From Tilletia caries (taxonomy: Eukaryota; Basidiomycota; Exobasidiomycetes; Tilletiales; Tilletiaceae), in contig JALUTQ010000027.1 of assembly GCA_032718865.1 (NCBI GenBank), positions 1,116,001 through 1,180,000 on the forward strand: DNA of 64,000 nucleotides. Reading direction: 5' to 3'. Positions within the stretch are counted from its first letter, which is position 1. Each line of letters begins with the position of its first letter. The position numbers and the translations under genes are program-made. Under the pieces are notes generated by a model. That model ran no database searches. It saw only the letters and a list, made by a program, of their open reading frames with translations, and had not been told where the DNA came from. This document shows, piece after piece, positions 21,541 to 32,862 of this stretch.

Positions 21541-23768
21541 CTATGTAGAAAGCGGGGGCCTGAGGGTGGAGGAGATAAAATGGACCATAAGGGGAGTGGT
21601 TAAATGCAGCCTCATCTCCGCTGGCTTGACAGAGCTGGCCTGGATGACTTCAGTCGCAGCCTCCCCCTCGGCAGTGGAGAGCGCCGCCCTCAGGGCAATC
21701 CGGATACTTGGCCGCGCTGCAGAGCTCATGTCGAGTGCGCTGCCGAAGGCGACACTGGACAGCCGCTTGGTGCGGACGAGCAAAACCCCGCTGACGAGAC
21801 ACTCGTCGACGATCCGGTGCAGGTAGCGGTTCTGGTCGGCGGTGGAGACGTTGTGTGTGTCCGCGGGGACGGATGGCGAAGACGTTTCCGCTGCGCCGCT
21901 CCGGTAATTACCGGCTGTTTTGACGGAGAGGGGCGCCTTGATGCGCGCCACGGCTGGGGGCGGTGCGGGCGAGACTGTGATACTGGTCCATCAGTCGTCT
22001 ACCCACGTCCGAGATGGTGGTGCTCTTCCGAAAGCCTGCGGCAATGCCTTCCACAGTGAAATGCCACAGCTCCACGTACTGGGATGCCGCCACCTTGTTC
22101 ATGGTGGTTTGACAGGGGAGCTGCACAATGTCCCCCACCGTACCCTCTGGATCGTAGCCGAGCAGGAGGCGAGGGTCGACGCCCGACAGAGAGTGCGCCG
22201 CTCCGTGTTGAGGGCTTGGTGAGGCGGAGCTGCCGAGAGGAAAGCCCGGCATGCTGGCCCCGGAGAAGTGACCGAGAGCATCGTCAGTTGGAAAGACGGT
22301 GCCACCGGAAGCGCCAACAGCGTCACCATCTGCCGCCAGTGGTGTGGTGAGCATGGGGTGGGAGGGGGAAGAGGCAGCGGACAGTCCCGTGTGAGCGGCG
22401 GGCAGGGCCGCCGTAGTCGTCAGACCCTGCGGCAATGACGACGAGGCCGAGTTGTCCCTAGGAAGACCGGCCGGACCCGATGCCGCGAATGGAGACGAGG
22501 AGACAGGCCCAGCGCCCAGCTGCACTGCTGTGTGGGCAGATGCGTGCGCCTCAGAAGCCGGAGCGGATGACGTGGGAGCAGGAGGAGTGATCCGTTGCCG
22601 ACCGATGACCGGAGCAGGCTGTTAGAGTTCGGCCGGAATCACTGCCGGACTGACCCGGATCCCAGACCCGGACAGCCATCACCTCCATGCACGACAGCAA
22701 GCTTCCTCTTCCCTTTCCAACCACAATCACGACGACAACCTTTCCCAACAACACGACGACGCAAGGTTTGTCCCGTTCCCCGCCTATCGCCCATACTGGC
22801 GATGCGAGTGAGCGCGAGACTCTCAGAGCTTCCGGGGGGGCACCAGAGAACATATATGTAGTCATACCGCTTTCCTCTCTCCCTGTACTCCCCTTCTCTC
22901 CTTACCGTCAATTACCACTCAAGTTCATCTTCTAGGATCATTACCCAGATTGTGAGCAACAGAGGTGTTTGAACGGGAAGCCGATCCATTCCGGTTTTGT
23001 TGGAACCGAGTCAGAATCTAACACAGGCGACTCGAAGAACTGCTGCTGCTTGGACGGCGACAGCCTCTGGAACGCCTGGAGGAAGGCATCCATCGACACC
23101 GGCTCGGGCGTGCGGGCCCGCGACGCAATAGAGGCCGAGTCCTGACTGTGTGAAGCGGCGACGGTGTCCTGACCCGTGGACGACAGCGGTGCGGTGGCGT
23201 CCGTGTGAGGCGACGGGCCCCCAGCAGTGGTAGGTTCGGGGCCGGAGGCTGCCGCGAGTGCAGTCCGCAGACGCGTCGCCGGACGTGCCGCTTCGACTGC
23301 GTCACCCAGCTGTGATATGGTGCGCTTCTCCGCTTGCGACGCCGCAGTCGGGGTGCGTTGGGATCGGGATCCGGAAGCGGCGCGCGAGGTCTTCTTGGGT
23401 GCCTATATGCGCATCAGGACAGTCAGAAACGGGTCAGCAAACAGCAACAGAGGAAAGCAGACACGGTGGCAGAGTGCAGACTCGCCTTAGCGGACAGACC
23501 AGAGTCGTCGGACGGAACGGAGCTCGACTGCGCAGTCGCAGGAGAGGCCAGCGTCGCAGAGGACGAGGCAGCAGTGTCGGCCACCGGCGTGGACGAGGCA
23601 GCATCGGACCCCTTCGGTGCCATCGCAGCTGCAAGGACAGTGGAGTGGGCTTCCCCCATGGAGCGGGCCTGGATGTACGCCTTCAGTGGCCGGATTGAGC
23701 AGAGTGCGGGCTTCTTCGATGGCAGAGTCCATCTTTGCTTGGTTGGCGACCATGTTGGCGTCGGTCAT
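21541..23768 (-). pseudogene. Multi-exon gag-like/unknown retroelement protein
   Basis: ATG at 23768 (MTDANMVANQAKMDSAIEEA). After a probable frameshift near 23700 it reads KAYIQARSMGEAHSTVLAAA and an Ala/Ser-rich stretch. A likely intron (about 23400-23460, GTGTCT...TATAG) leads to an exon beginning APKKTSRAASGSRS and reaching SMDAFLQAFQRLSPSKQQQF near 23045. Further exons lie below 22530 with LLLGYDPEGTVGDIVQL, NKVAASQYVELWHFTVEGIA and RRLMDQYHSLART. A C5 run near 21957 shifts the frame; one base fewer would continue it to 21541 (VDECLVSGVLLVRTKRL). I do not recognise a catalytic domain. The layout (Pro/Ser-rich N-terminus, structured C-terminus) resembles the first protein of fungal retro- or tyrosine-recombinase elements, but that is inference. 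Confidence 0.45.
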
Positions 23769-24275
23769 CGTTCGCGGTCAAAGTTGACGGTGAGCAGAGC
23801 AGAGCGGAGCAGAGGAGTCTTGTCGACGATGCTGCTGGGATGGAGGAGCTAAGGATGGGCGCGGAGTAAGCCCCGGAGTGGGTTTCCCGGAGTTCCCCGA
23901 CTAGTCGGGGCCTCACTCCGGGGGAGTACGGAGTACGGAGTGCATTTTCGAAGATTTACTCCTGCTGATTGGATTCTGCAGGAGTACGGAGCGCAAGCCT
24001 GTCATGTCCCCGGAGTACGGAGTACGGCAAGGCCTGGAGCTAACTTTTCGCCGGAGTACGGAGTGACTAGCTCGAATGCCAGACGGAGTGCGGAGTTTCC
24101 CCGAAACTCCGGGGCGCTCCGGGGTCTTGCCTTTTGCAAAACCAGGTGGCAATATTGAAAATTTCAGTCAGAAATGGGCATATTTTGCTCTAATTTTCAA
24201 AAATTTGGCAAAATCATTTTTCAGATTTCTCATTTGGAGTTCATATAGTGTGTGAGTGAGCTCTACGACCGCCTA

Positions 24276-24508
24276 AGTTGAGTAACGGTCCTCCGTACTA
24301 GCGCGCAGAGGTTCAGGGAGTAGGGCAATCTCAGACGTACCTCTGACCAGTATTCTTGGCTCAAGGTGTGTGTCTGTCTGATTGCGTGAAGGAGAGTGCT
24401 AGGAGGATACATTCATGAAGCTCTTCGATACCTTCCCCTTGCTGTCACCCTTTTTCCCTCCGAGCGTACCTCCACGTAGCGTCTCATCCCGAGCACGCCC
24501 TTTCAACT
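24276..24508 (-). repeat. copia 3' LTR (in element orientation)
   Basis: 233 bp with T5 at CACCCTTTTTCCC. The pol frame runs about two codons into it and stops at 24503. Confidence 0.95.
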
Positions 24509-27500
24509 CCCCCCTCCCGTGCTCGCGGTGAGCGCCGCCCAGAAACAATCGAACTCGGCTACCAGTGCCGTTGACCCCAGCCCCAGCTGCTTCCTCCCCG
24601 AGGTGAGCCTTGCGAATGTGACCGTCTTTGTGAGGAGGTCGGCTGGGTTATCGTCGGTGTGTACCCTTTGGACCTTGATCGTGCCGTCGTTGTTACTGTC
24701 ACGAACGAGATGATGGTGAATGCCGATATGCTTTGTGCGATGATGGGACCCTGGGTTCCGTGCGAGCGCTTCTGCCCCAGTGTTGTCGGTAAACATATCC
24801 ACTGGCTCCCGTACCCGAAGGCATAGCTCCTCTAACAGCTGTACCGCCCAGATAGCTTCCCTCGTCGCCTCCGACAGCGCAATGTACTCGGCTTCGGTCG
24901 ATGATATCGAGACCGTGTCTTGAAGTTTCGACCTCCAGGTGACGGGGTTTCCATAGAGGTAAAAGACGTAGCCAGTGACACTCCGTCTAGTGGTCGGGTC
25001 GGCGCCATGGTCCGAGTCAGAATACCCGACCAGCTGAGCGAGCTCGCTGTGCCGGAAGCGGAGCCCAAGTTCCCGTGTCCCCGCGAGGTATCGCAGGACC
25101 CTCTTTGCTGCCGCTACGTGTTCTTCGGAGGGGTTTGCCATAAAGCGCGCCAGCTTTCCAACCTGGAACGCGATGTCCATTCTCGTGCCCTGTGCAAGCC
25201 ACAGCAGACATCCGATTAGGCCCGCGAAGTAGTGTCGTTCCTGCGTTGTGGCGGCCGTTCCCTCTCTGGGCCGGAGGTGTTTGGAAGCCTCTGCCATTGG
25301 TGTGTCGGAGGGTTTGCATTCGGCCATTCCATACCGCTGAAGGATCTGGTCAACATAGCCAGTTTGGCTCATCGTCGCAATCCGGCCGCACTTTGATCTG
25401 TTGATCCGGATCCCGAGCATCGACGTCAATGGGCCGTTGTCCGTCATCTTGAACCAGGAAGTGAATTGCGTTTTGATCTCGTTGATCATCTCCTCTGTTG
25501 GCGCTGCGATCGCCACGTCGTCGACGTAGATGAGGATGATGACTGGGCCTTGACTCGTAGTCTTGTGGAAAAGACATGGCTCGCTCTTCAGCTGTTTGAA
25601 GCTTGCCTCAAGGAGCTTGTCGCGCAGCGTGTGATACCAATACCGCCCGGATTGTTTGAGCCCGTAGAGGGTCCGGAGCAAACGGCACACCCTCCCTGAT
25701 CCGTCGTCATACCCAGGGGGCTGTCGCATGTAGATGTCGACGTCGAGTTCCCCATTGAGATACGCCGTCTTGACGTCCATCCCGTGGAGCCTGAGGTTGA
25801 GCTGAATGGCCAAAGTGACCATCATCCGTAGGGCGCTGAGCCTGGCCACTGGAGCGAACGTCTCATCGTAGTCGATCCCTTCTACCTGCGTAAACCCTTG
25901 CGCCACCAGCCGAGACTTCTTCCGAATCGCCCGTCCCTCCGGGTCCGTCTTAACCTTGTAGACCCACCGGCAGCCAATGAGTTTCCGGCCGGGGGTGGGT
26001 GGCACAGCTCCCAAGTACCCATCTCGATTAGCGATTTGTTCTCGTCGTCCATGGACGCCTTCCACTCGTCCTTATCCGAGCGCGACAGTGCTTGAGCGAA
26101 TGTGGTCGGCTCGAGAAGCTGTCCGTCTAGTGTCCGAGCCTCGCGTCCTTGGCTTGCCAGCAGTGCCATCCCTTCGACCTCCGAGCACTCCGTGATACCA
26201 ACCAGCTCGATCTTGGACCACTCGTCATCAAACTTGCGCAGCTGTAGGGATGCTCCTAGTGCTTGCACATCGTGCAGCCTCGGACTCTTGCGCATGGGTT
26301 TCGATCCCTTTATCTTCCCTTTCCGTTTCCCATCATCCTCCAAGCCCTTCACCACATCATCCTGACCCGCTTTCCCCACAGACTCCCTCTCCTGCCCTCT
26401 CGTCTCCACAGATCCTCCTTTCCCTCTCTCATGTACCTCATCTCCGACACGAACCTCCTTCTGCGCCACCCCATTCTCCAACGCCTCTTCCAGCCCGTTC
26501 TTCTCCCCAAGTACCCCCTCCTGCATCACCATGTCCCCTTTCTGCATCGCTAGATCCTCGTCTTCTCTCCAATTACCACCTCCTGCATCACTAGCCCCCT
26601 TTCCTCGTTTACCCCCTCCTGCTCCATCGCGTCCTCGTGCCGCTCCTCCTCGTTCGTCTCCAGTGGGTCCATTGTCGTAGTGCTTGGAACTGGGAGAGTC
26701 GAGATGGTAACTTCGCCGTCTCTTGTGATGCCGCCCAGTTCTTCGTCGTCGCGCAAGTCGGAAGGAACATCGAGAGCCTTCTCCCCCTCCCCGACGCGGC
26801 GCCGACGACGTCGTGGTAAGGAAGGACCATCTCCACATGGTCGTCGGGTCGTGATGCGTGCTGTTGGAGGATGTCGAGGGACCGGCCTTCGTCGTATGTC
26901 CGAGTCTCATCGAACAAAACAGATCTGCTGTATCGAAGGGGGTTTGTGACGTCTGACGGTACGTACACCAGCCATCCCTTCCGGTCCTCCGACAGGCCAA
27001 GGAAGGTCCCACGCACGCCTCGGGCCGACAGCTTCCCGTCCGAACGGTGTCGGGCATCTTGCATCGTCCAGCACAAACACCCGAAGGTCCGAAGCATGGT
27101 CAGGTCGACAGGTTGTTTGGACCATAGCTCCTGTGGGATCCGGTACCCGAGACTGCGGTGGGGCGTGCGATTGACCAAGTACGCCGCATACCGCCAGGCG
27201 AATGGCCAGAAACCAATCGGTAGCCGCGCCGCCGTCAACATCGCACGTCCACGCTCTTGTATAACCCCCCTGAAACCGTTCCACCCGCCCATTCTGCTCG
27301 CTGGAACCTGGTACTGTCCATCGCCAGCTGATTCCTTCCTTCGCAGCCCAGGAATCCATCGCATTGTTGTCAAATTCCGTACCATTGTCGGTGTGGAGAG
27401 TCTTGATCTTCTTTTTCGGTATATGTCTCCACTTGACGAGCCCAGCGCTGAAGAACCTTGGTCACTGTTGTGCTGGACTTGTCGGCGATCGGGAACGTCC

Positions 27501-28675
27501 ATCCTTTTTCGGGAATGGTCGTCCAGGGTGCTAAGACAGTGCGTGTACTCGTTGTTTCCTGTATACGGCCCCGAAAGATCGCAGTGAGCGAGGTCGCCGA
27601 TGTCGTCGGCCCGAGAGGTCGATGACTTGAAGGAAGCCTCCTTCAGGTTGGAGATCGCGCACGCATCGCAGCGATCCTCCCGGTCCATGAGGCGGAGAGC
27701 TGCACTCTTGTTGAGGTGCCGCAGTCCTTCGACACCGAGCCCAATGAGTCGCGCAATTGAGCCGAAGCTCATGTGTGCGAACCGTTGATGCCACCGAATG
27801 ACCATCCGCTCTTGCGTAAGAGCACGATGTGCCTGGTCCCCCTCACCAGCCTGATCGCCCTTTCCTCCATCGGTCCCACCCTCATCCCCTCCCTTCTCTG
27901 CGACCTCAATGTCCCCTATCCCCTTCGCTGCTGCTCCCACAGACGCTCCTTCTTTGCCCTCCTGAGCTGCCACCGTGGCAGTCAGGTGTTCTGTGGAACA
28001 TGGGGTAGAGGAGTCATCTTGGGTTCTCAATCTAGCAGCTGGTACGGTCTGTGAGGACGTACCTGAGGGATGTGCCCCTTCCCTGTGGAGCGAATACACC
28101 GAGGTGTAACAGGGGGACGGGGTGGGACGTGATGCAGAGCGCCCCGGCATAAGGATCGGCCCATGCGGAGGTGATGCAGAGCACCTTAGACCACACTCAT
28201 GAACCGCTATAACCGCTCCGGTAGCGCGATGTGGCCCGTATGGGCGAGACAACACAACAGTGGCACCACTGTGTGCGTCGCGTTCTAGTCTGTGTTCACA
28301 CCCGTTGCTGATCAACAGGGTGGTGGAGGCTGTGTGTGGGAAATTGACATCCACACCAGCTTGATTCAATCTCTGTACGGACAGCAGATTGTGCGGGAAC
28401 GTCGGGACGACGTAGACGTTATGGAGAGTGATAACGAGGGCAGGGGTGGTCCGGACTCGCATGGTCAAGGAGCCCCGGTGGGTGGCCGCAATTTTCTTGC
28501 CATCGGCGATTCGGATCATCTTGCTGTCCCTCGTCACGGTACCGTCCTCCAGCAGGTTGACGTCGTTGATGAAGTGGTGCGTGGCGCCGGAATCAAGGAT
28601 TCAGCGCACCGGCCATGCTTCGCCTGGTAGAGGTGGGGGCGGCGGAACGGGGGTTTCCCGCACCGCCACGTTATC
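24503..28675 (-). pseudogene. pol: copia pol (protease, integrase, RT, RNase H), multiply broken
   Basis: Protease: ILDSGATHHF at about 28570-28600, where the Trp expected before it is a TGA (28601-28603). Integrase: zinc motif HQRFAHMSFG near 27790 and CDACAISNLK near 27660, DLSGPY, LHTDNGTEFDNN near 27370 and QNGRVERF near 27285, so the D,D,E residues are all present. Reverse transcriptase: GCRWVYKVK, MDVKTAYLNGELD, and YVDD near 25530. RNase H: YSDSDHGADPTTRRS and SSTEAEYIALSEA. Frame changes lie at homopolymers near 27508 (A5), 27413 (A5), 27266 (G6), 26777 (G4) and 26000 (C5), plus one near 26555. The last about 520 codons (26065-24503) are fully open. As written it cannot make one Pol protein. 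Confidence 0.93.
24509..24519 (-). other. copia polypurine tract
   Basis: Directly before the 3' LTR the minus strand reads ACGGGAGGGGGG, the expected plus-strand primer of reverse transcription. Confidence 0.75.
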
Positions 28676-30531
28676 CTATGCGGACGTGATGACGTTCAGC
28701 GCCGAGGGGAGAGCATCGAGCTCATCTTCCCACACTTGCGCCTCGAACGCGCCGATTGCTGGAATGCCATTGGCGTAAGATGCCCGGCCATCGTCCTTGT
28801 CGCAGGTGTGAGCCACGGTCGTTGGCGTCAGGGCGGAGAGGGCCCGGGCTGTTGATCCGGAATGAGATGGACCGGAATGAGGTGGTCCTTGACCTTTCGC
28901 CTCTTGGTTCTCCGGGCATTCCGCGGCACGGTGTCCCGTCTTCTTGCACACAAAGCAGGCTCCCGTGAACGGCTTACCGTACCCTGCTTTTTCGCCTCGC
29001 AACGAACTGTCTTGCGAAGTGTGCTGCGAAAGCCTGTACCTCCTCATCGTCGAGGTCGGTGTCGAACCCATCCTCCTCGGTGTCAGGCTCGGCAAAGTGG
29101 GCGGACGGCCGGGACAGCGGGGGAACAGATCGGGTGGCAGGAGCGTTGCGACGCCGATCATCGAATGCGTCGAACGACTCTTCGGTTTCCGCAAGAATCT
29201 GGAGGGCCTTCTCGAAGGTGAAGACCTCACCTGTTGCCTGTCGGGAGACGACGCTGTCCCTGACGGTCTGGAACCGAAAGCGCAGCCCAGCGAGGAGGAA
29301 GCCGACTTGCTTGGTCTGGTCGAGGTTCTCTCCAGCAGATTGAAGCTCGAGGTAGAAGCGCCGGAGACGTTCGCCGAACTCGCGCACTGATTCTTCTTCT
29401 CGTTGCCGATGCCGGCCCATCTTTGCAATGAGCTTGAGTGCTGCGTAGCCCTGGTTTGGGACAAGCCAGTTTCGGAGGTCTCTGTAAAAGAAGCTACCAC
29501 GAAGCTCCTGCTCGGAGGTCGTCTTGAGAAGGAGGGACTTGGCTGACGGCTCGGTGCAAGATTGTATGACCTGGCCGAGTTCCAAATCGAGAGCCTCGTC
29601 GTAGTCAGGGTGCGAGGTGAAGTCATTCGGGCCGAGATATAGCGGTCCGAAGATGATTCCCTCGAGTATGCCGATAGCGCCGGGTACAGTGCCGAGGAGA
29701 CTGTACAAGCTCGAACGCCAGTCGGACCAGTTGTCCATACCGAGCTTGGTGATGATCTTGACCATGTCCCAGTTGACGCGGCGGTAGGTGCGACCAGACT
29801 CTTGGTGATGCGAGGCTGTCTTGGCCGGAGCAACAGTGCCGGCAAGTGTCTCCTCGATCGCCCGCTTCCTCATAGCGAGGTAATCTTCGGCAGTCTTCTG
29901 CGTAGCCTCACGATGGACCTGCTCCTCCGTCCATTCCGGCTTCGTCGACCGCACGTAGTCCTGGTGGATGACAAAGAGGTCTTCTTTGATTCCCTTCATC
30001 GTAGGGTCGGAATCACGAGGCGCAGATCGGTAGGGAGTCGGGGCCGGCCTTGCGTACGACTGAAGGCTGAGCTGACCGCGATATGCCGTTGGGCTCGCCT
30101 GTGGTGGAAGTGGGAACCCGGAGACACCCATACTGGGTCGAGCGCGGGCGTGGCGCTTCTCGTTCTCCGTGACCGTCGGGGTCAGGCCGTATGGACCCCC
30201 GGACCGGCCTGCTTGGAGAAAATTTGTCGGGCCGGTGGGGGTTAGGCCCAAGGCCGTCTGAAGGTCCGAGCCGAAACGTACCTCCTGAGAAGCGGTACCG
30301 GCGGCGGTCTGGGTGGGAGGAGTCCCGAAGACGCTGCCCTCTCCAGGGCGGATCGAGCTCAGGTTCTTCTGGGCCGCAAGGTCTTGTTCAACGACGGTGA
30401 CCCGGTGGCCGATGTCCATGACCGCCTTGTAGATGTCTGCCAGCGTGGGTTCTCGCTGCGCAGAGGTGTCATCGCCAGCGGAGGCGGGATTGAGAAGGTT
30501 CGTCGAACCGTGAGTGGACATTTTTGGACAG
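28676..30531 (-). pseudogene. gag: copia gag (capsid/nucleocapsid) with one frameshift
   Basis: The start ATG at 30531 (MSTHGSTNLLNPAS) follows the primer site. A capsid-like helical region of about 500 residues includes KIITKLGMDNWSDWRSSL and REEESVREFGERLRRFYLEL, typical of copia Gag. At an A5 run near 28990 the frame must shift; one A fewer would continue into the zinc knuckle CFVCKKTGHRAAEC (CX2CX4HX4C). The second frame then ends at a TAG at 28676-28678. Gag packages the element RNA. The shift could be programmed, but the same A5 pattern recurs inside pol, which argues for insertion errors. Confidence 0.85.
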
Positions 30532-30550
30532 AGTCTCTGTAGGGGACAAA

Positions 30551-30562
30551 GCGGAGCTACCA
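30551..30562 (-). other. copia primer-binding site
   Basis: Directly inside the 5' LTR the minus strand reads TGGTAGCTCCGC. The start TGGTAGC is shared with the initiator-tRNA-Met primer site of Ty1, so priming by a methionine tRNA is likely, though the match beyond that is imperfect. Confidence 0.6.
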
Positions 30563-30794
30563 AGTTGAGTAACGGTCCTCCGTACTAGCGCGCAGAGGTT
30601 CAGGGAGTAGGGCAATCTCAGACGTACCTCTGACCAGTATTCTTGGCTCAAGGTGTGTGTCTGTCTGATTGCGTGAAGGAGAGTGCTAGGAGGATACATT
30701 CATGAAGCTCTTCGATACCTTCCCCTTGCTGTCACCCTTTTCCCTCCGAGCGTACCTCCACGTAGCGTCTCATCCCGAGCACGCCCTTTCAACT
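30563..30794 (-). repeat. copia 5' LTR (in element orientation)
   Basis: 232 bp, identical by eye to 24276-24508 except for one fewer T in CACCCTTTTCCC. It should carry the promoter and transcription start of the element. Confidence 0.95.
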
Positions 30795-31169
30795 GCCTAC
30801 GATGATTCTGTCGAACAAAAACATGGATGGAAGATGGTCAATCAATGTAAGGATCCACATTTATCAAGTTTTGTAGGACCTCTGCGAACTTTCCCCGGAG
30901 TACGGAGTTTCGGGGGCGTAGTCGCGCTCCGTCACCCCGGAGTACGGAGTGGACTTTGAAATTTTTCCTAAATTTAGCCGGAGTACGGAGCTGGTGCAAT
31001 GAGATGGGGTGATTTTGTGCGGAGCGCGGAGTGGGGCTGAGGGGACTTCCTAAAACTGAGCGGAGTACGGAGTGCGAAAAAGAATCTCAAAATCAGCCGG
31101 AGTCAGCCGGAGTAGGGGCCCCGGAGTACGGAGCACTCCGGGGCCCTCCGCGCCCATCCTTAGGAGGAG

Positions 31170-31929
31170 CTCCCGCGCATTCTGCTGAGGGCTTCTCGTT
31201 TTCTTCCTCCATTCCGCGCAGAAGAGGAGAGAAATCTCAGGGGTTCTGTAGGCAGTTCAATGACATGAGGCAGCACGCAGAAGGCAACGGATAGGGGCTC
31301 TTCTCAAGCCGCAAACGCCTCAGGTCCGTGCAAAGGTATCTCATCTTGAAGGTGAAGAACCAACCGATGTCAAGAGAAGTGAAGGGTAGCAGGGAAGTGG
31401 GAACACCAAATAATCCACCGCATCGTCGCAGGGATCTGAGATGAAAGCAAAGAGACGCAAGGCTTCAGATGTACTGCACCACTGGTCGAGCGTACCGTGC
31501 CTGTAAAAGGATGGGAGGGAACCTGAAGAGGTGATGCTGTGACATGTGAGCAACCCGAGAGAGGTAAATGAGATGGTTGTGCACGGTCCTACACACCTCG
31601 AAGGTCGCGAAGGTGAAGAACCAACACTTCGGAGCGGGTCAGAAATGTGAGGTCAAGGACAAGTCGCCTTCGTCCTCAACAAACCGCGTCCCAAACCGGG
31701 ACGTTAGATGGCCCGAATTCAAAACGCGACACGCCCATGTATAAAAAGTGATGTGTTTACTAACATAATCTGGGAGCTCACTCAGAGGACGTCGGTCGAC
31801 TTTTAATGATTTGCTTACGGCCGTAAGATTTCCGGCACCCCATAAACCCCAAAACTCTAAAGAGTTCGGGGAATGGCGGAGGAGAGCGTGCTCAAAGGCG
31901 AGAAGCCGGACACGAGCGGTGCGTTTGAT
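31170..31929. other. No gene recognised
   Basis: Short frames only. The first bases after the second GGAGGAGC continue the pre-insertion locus of MITE A2. A short repeated phrase (GAAGGTGAAGAACCAAC) occurs at about 31347 and 31606. Confidence 0.35.
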
Positions 31930-32375
31930 ACCGATACTACCGAACACGCCATCTTCCAGTCGACCACGTCATTTATTGCTTCAACCACGCACTCAATCAC
32001 GCGATGCAAGACTGTACCGGACGTTAGGTGTTGCGTGCGCCGATTCCGGTGGTGTGCTCGGAGTGGAGGGTGCTGACGACGAAGAGACAGAATCGAATGC
32101 ATCGAAAGTAGCTGCCACTGTCGACGAAGAGGTTAGCGCGGAGATTAAGGAGATTGAAGAGATGGTTCAGGCCGTGCATGACCCCGACGGTGTTGTCGAC
32201 TCCGAATGGGTCAAGAATGACACCACTTTGCTGCGAAAATTTAAATTGCGGCCGAAAATCCAAGAAGAAGAGGAGGGCGAAAGGAAGGGAATAAAGAAGC
32301 GGAGAAAACCGACATCTCCGGCCCATTGAACAAGATCGCTCGATTTTGGAAGGTTGTCCATAGTTCCTCTGAGGC
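31930..32375 (+). pseudogene. hAT transposase pseudogene (hAT2)
   Basis: Three frames give a partial hAT protein. It begins VDHVIYCFNHALNHAMQD near 31955 (hAT1 has ADHVIYCFNHALNRAMQD), then LYRTLGVACADSGGVLGVEG, an acidic linker, and ISGPLNKIARFWKVVHSSSE near 32310 (hAT1 has ISGPLGKIARFAKVVHSSSE). It is the same lineage as hAT1 but diverged, with two frameshifts and truncated at both sides. The TRWNSR and dimerisation segments are absent. Confidence 0.82.
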
Positions 32376-32862
32376 TCGATCGTCGTCGTCCATGATGACG
32401 ATGGGGCGGTTGCGGCAGTCTCCGGGCCGCATCTTGATGCAAGTGCATCGTCGCGGGTGTCCCAGCGAGACCAAGCGAGCCTGCCGTTTAGCCTTGGCCT
32501 TGTTGAGCTCCACCAGCGCGCGCGGAGCCAGACCACCCGTGCTGTAGCGCCAGAGAGTGCCTTTTGGGAGGACGGGAAGGTCAACAGCCACCAAGGCGAG
32601 CTCCCCAACATAACGTCGCTGACGGAGGACGACTGGTCTTCAAACCCTTTCAAGCATTGGGGGCAGCTGAGTCTTGGTGGGCTTTCAAAAGACGGTCAGT
32701 GGCAAGTGCGGGCAAAGCCAGCGCCCCGGAGATTGGCGACTTCGTCAGCCCCATCGCTGTGGGGCGCTCTTTTGACGTTCTCCCTTCTTCAAGAACATTT
32801 CGTACATCATAAGACCGCCATGATCGACTCGGAGCCGCAGACCAACTACACGTTGGCGCTCC
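32376..32862. other. No gene recognised
   Basis: After the hAT2 break the sequence is open on both strands. A minus frame at 32241-32594 has a protein-like look (WRYSTGGLAPRALVELNKAK) but no known motif. It ends where a family B element begins. Confidence 0.3.

Larger units (their letters stand above)
24276..30794 (-). mobile_element. Complete Ty1/copia LTR retrotransposon
   Basis: Two LTRs (24276-24508 and 30563-30794) flank a gag-pol interior read on the minus strand. The target duplication GCCTA is perfect (24271-24275 and 30795-30799). Each LTR is bounded by AGTTGA...TCAACT. A primer-binding site and a polypurine tract sit where expected. Domain order is gag, protease, integrase, reverse transcriptase, RNase H, which defines copia. 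The LTRs differ only by one T in a T4/T5 run, so insertion looks recent, yet the interior has two in-frame stops and about seven frameshifts. Confidence 0.95.
23850..31161 (+). mobile_element. Array MITE family A, copy A2, split by a copia element
   Basis: It starts TAAGGATGGGCGCGGAG (23850) and ends GCGCCCATCCTTA (31161). The 8-bp target duplication GGAGGAGC is perfect (23842-23849 and 31162-31169). Without the copia insert (24276-30794 plus one 5-bp repeat) the MITE is 788 bp, close to the 796 bp of copy A4. Read in reverse, A4 also shows the uninterrupted target (GAGCTCTACAACGG-CCAACGATGACTCTG) matching both sides of the copia. Both arms are packed with GGAGTACGGAG motifs around an AT-rich middle. 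No coding capacity. Confidence 0.88.

Noticed and set aside
28974..29020. Programmed +1 frameshift between copia gag and the zinc knuckle
   Set aside because: The A5 context recurs at two other copia frame breaks inside the integrase region, where programmed shifting is not expected. A shared indel cause is simpler.
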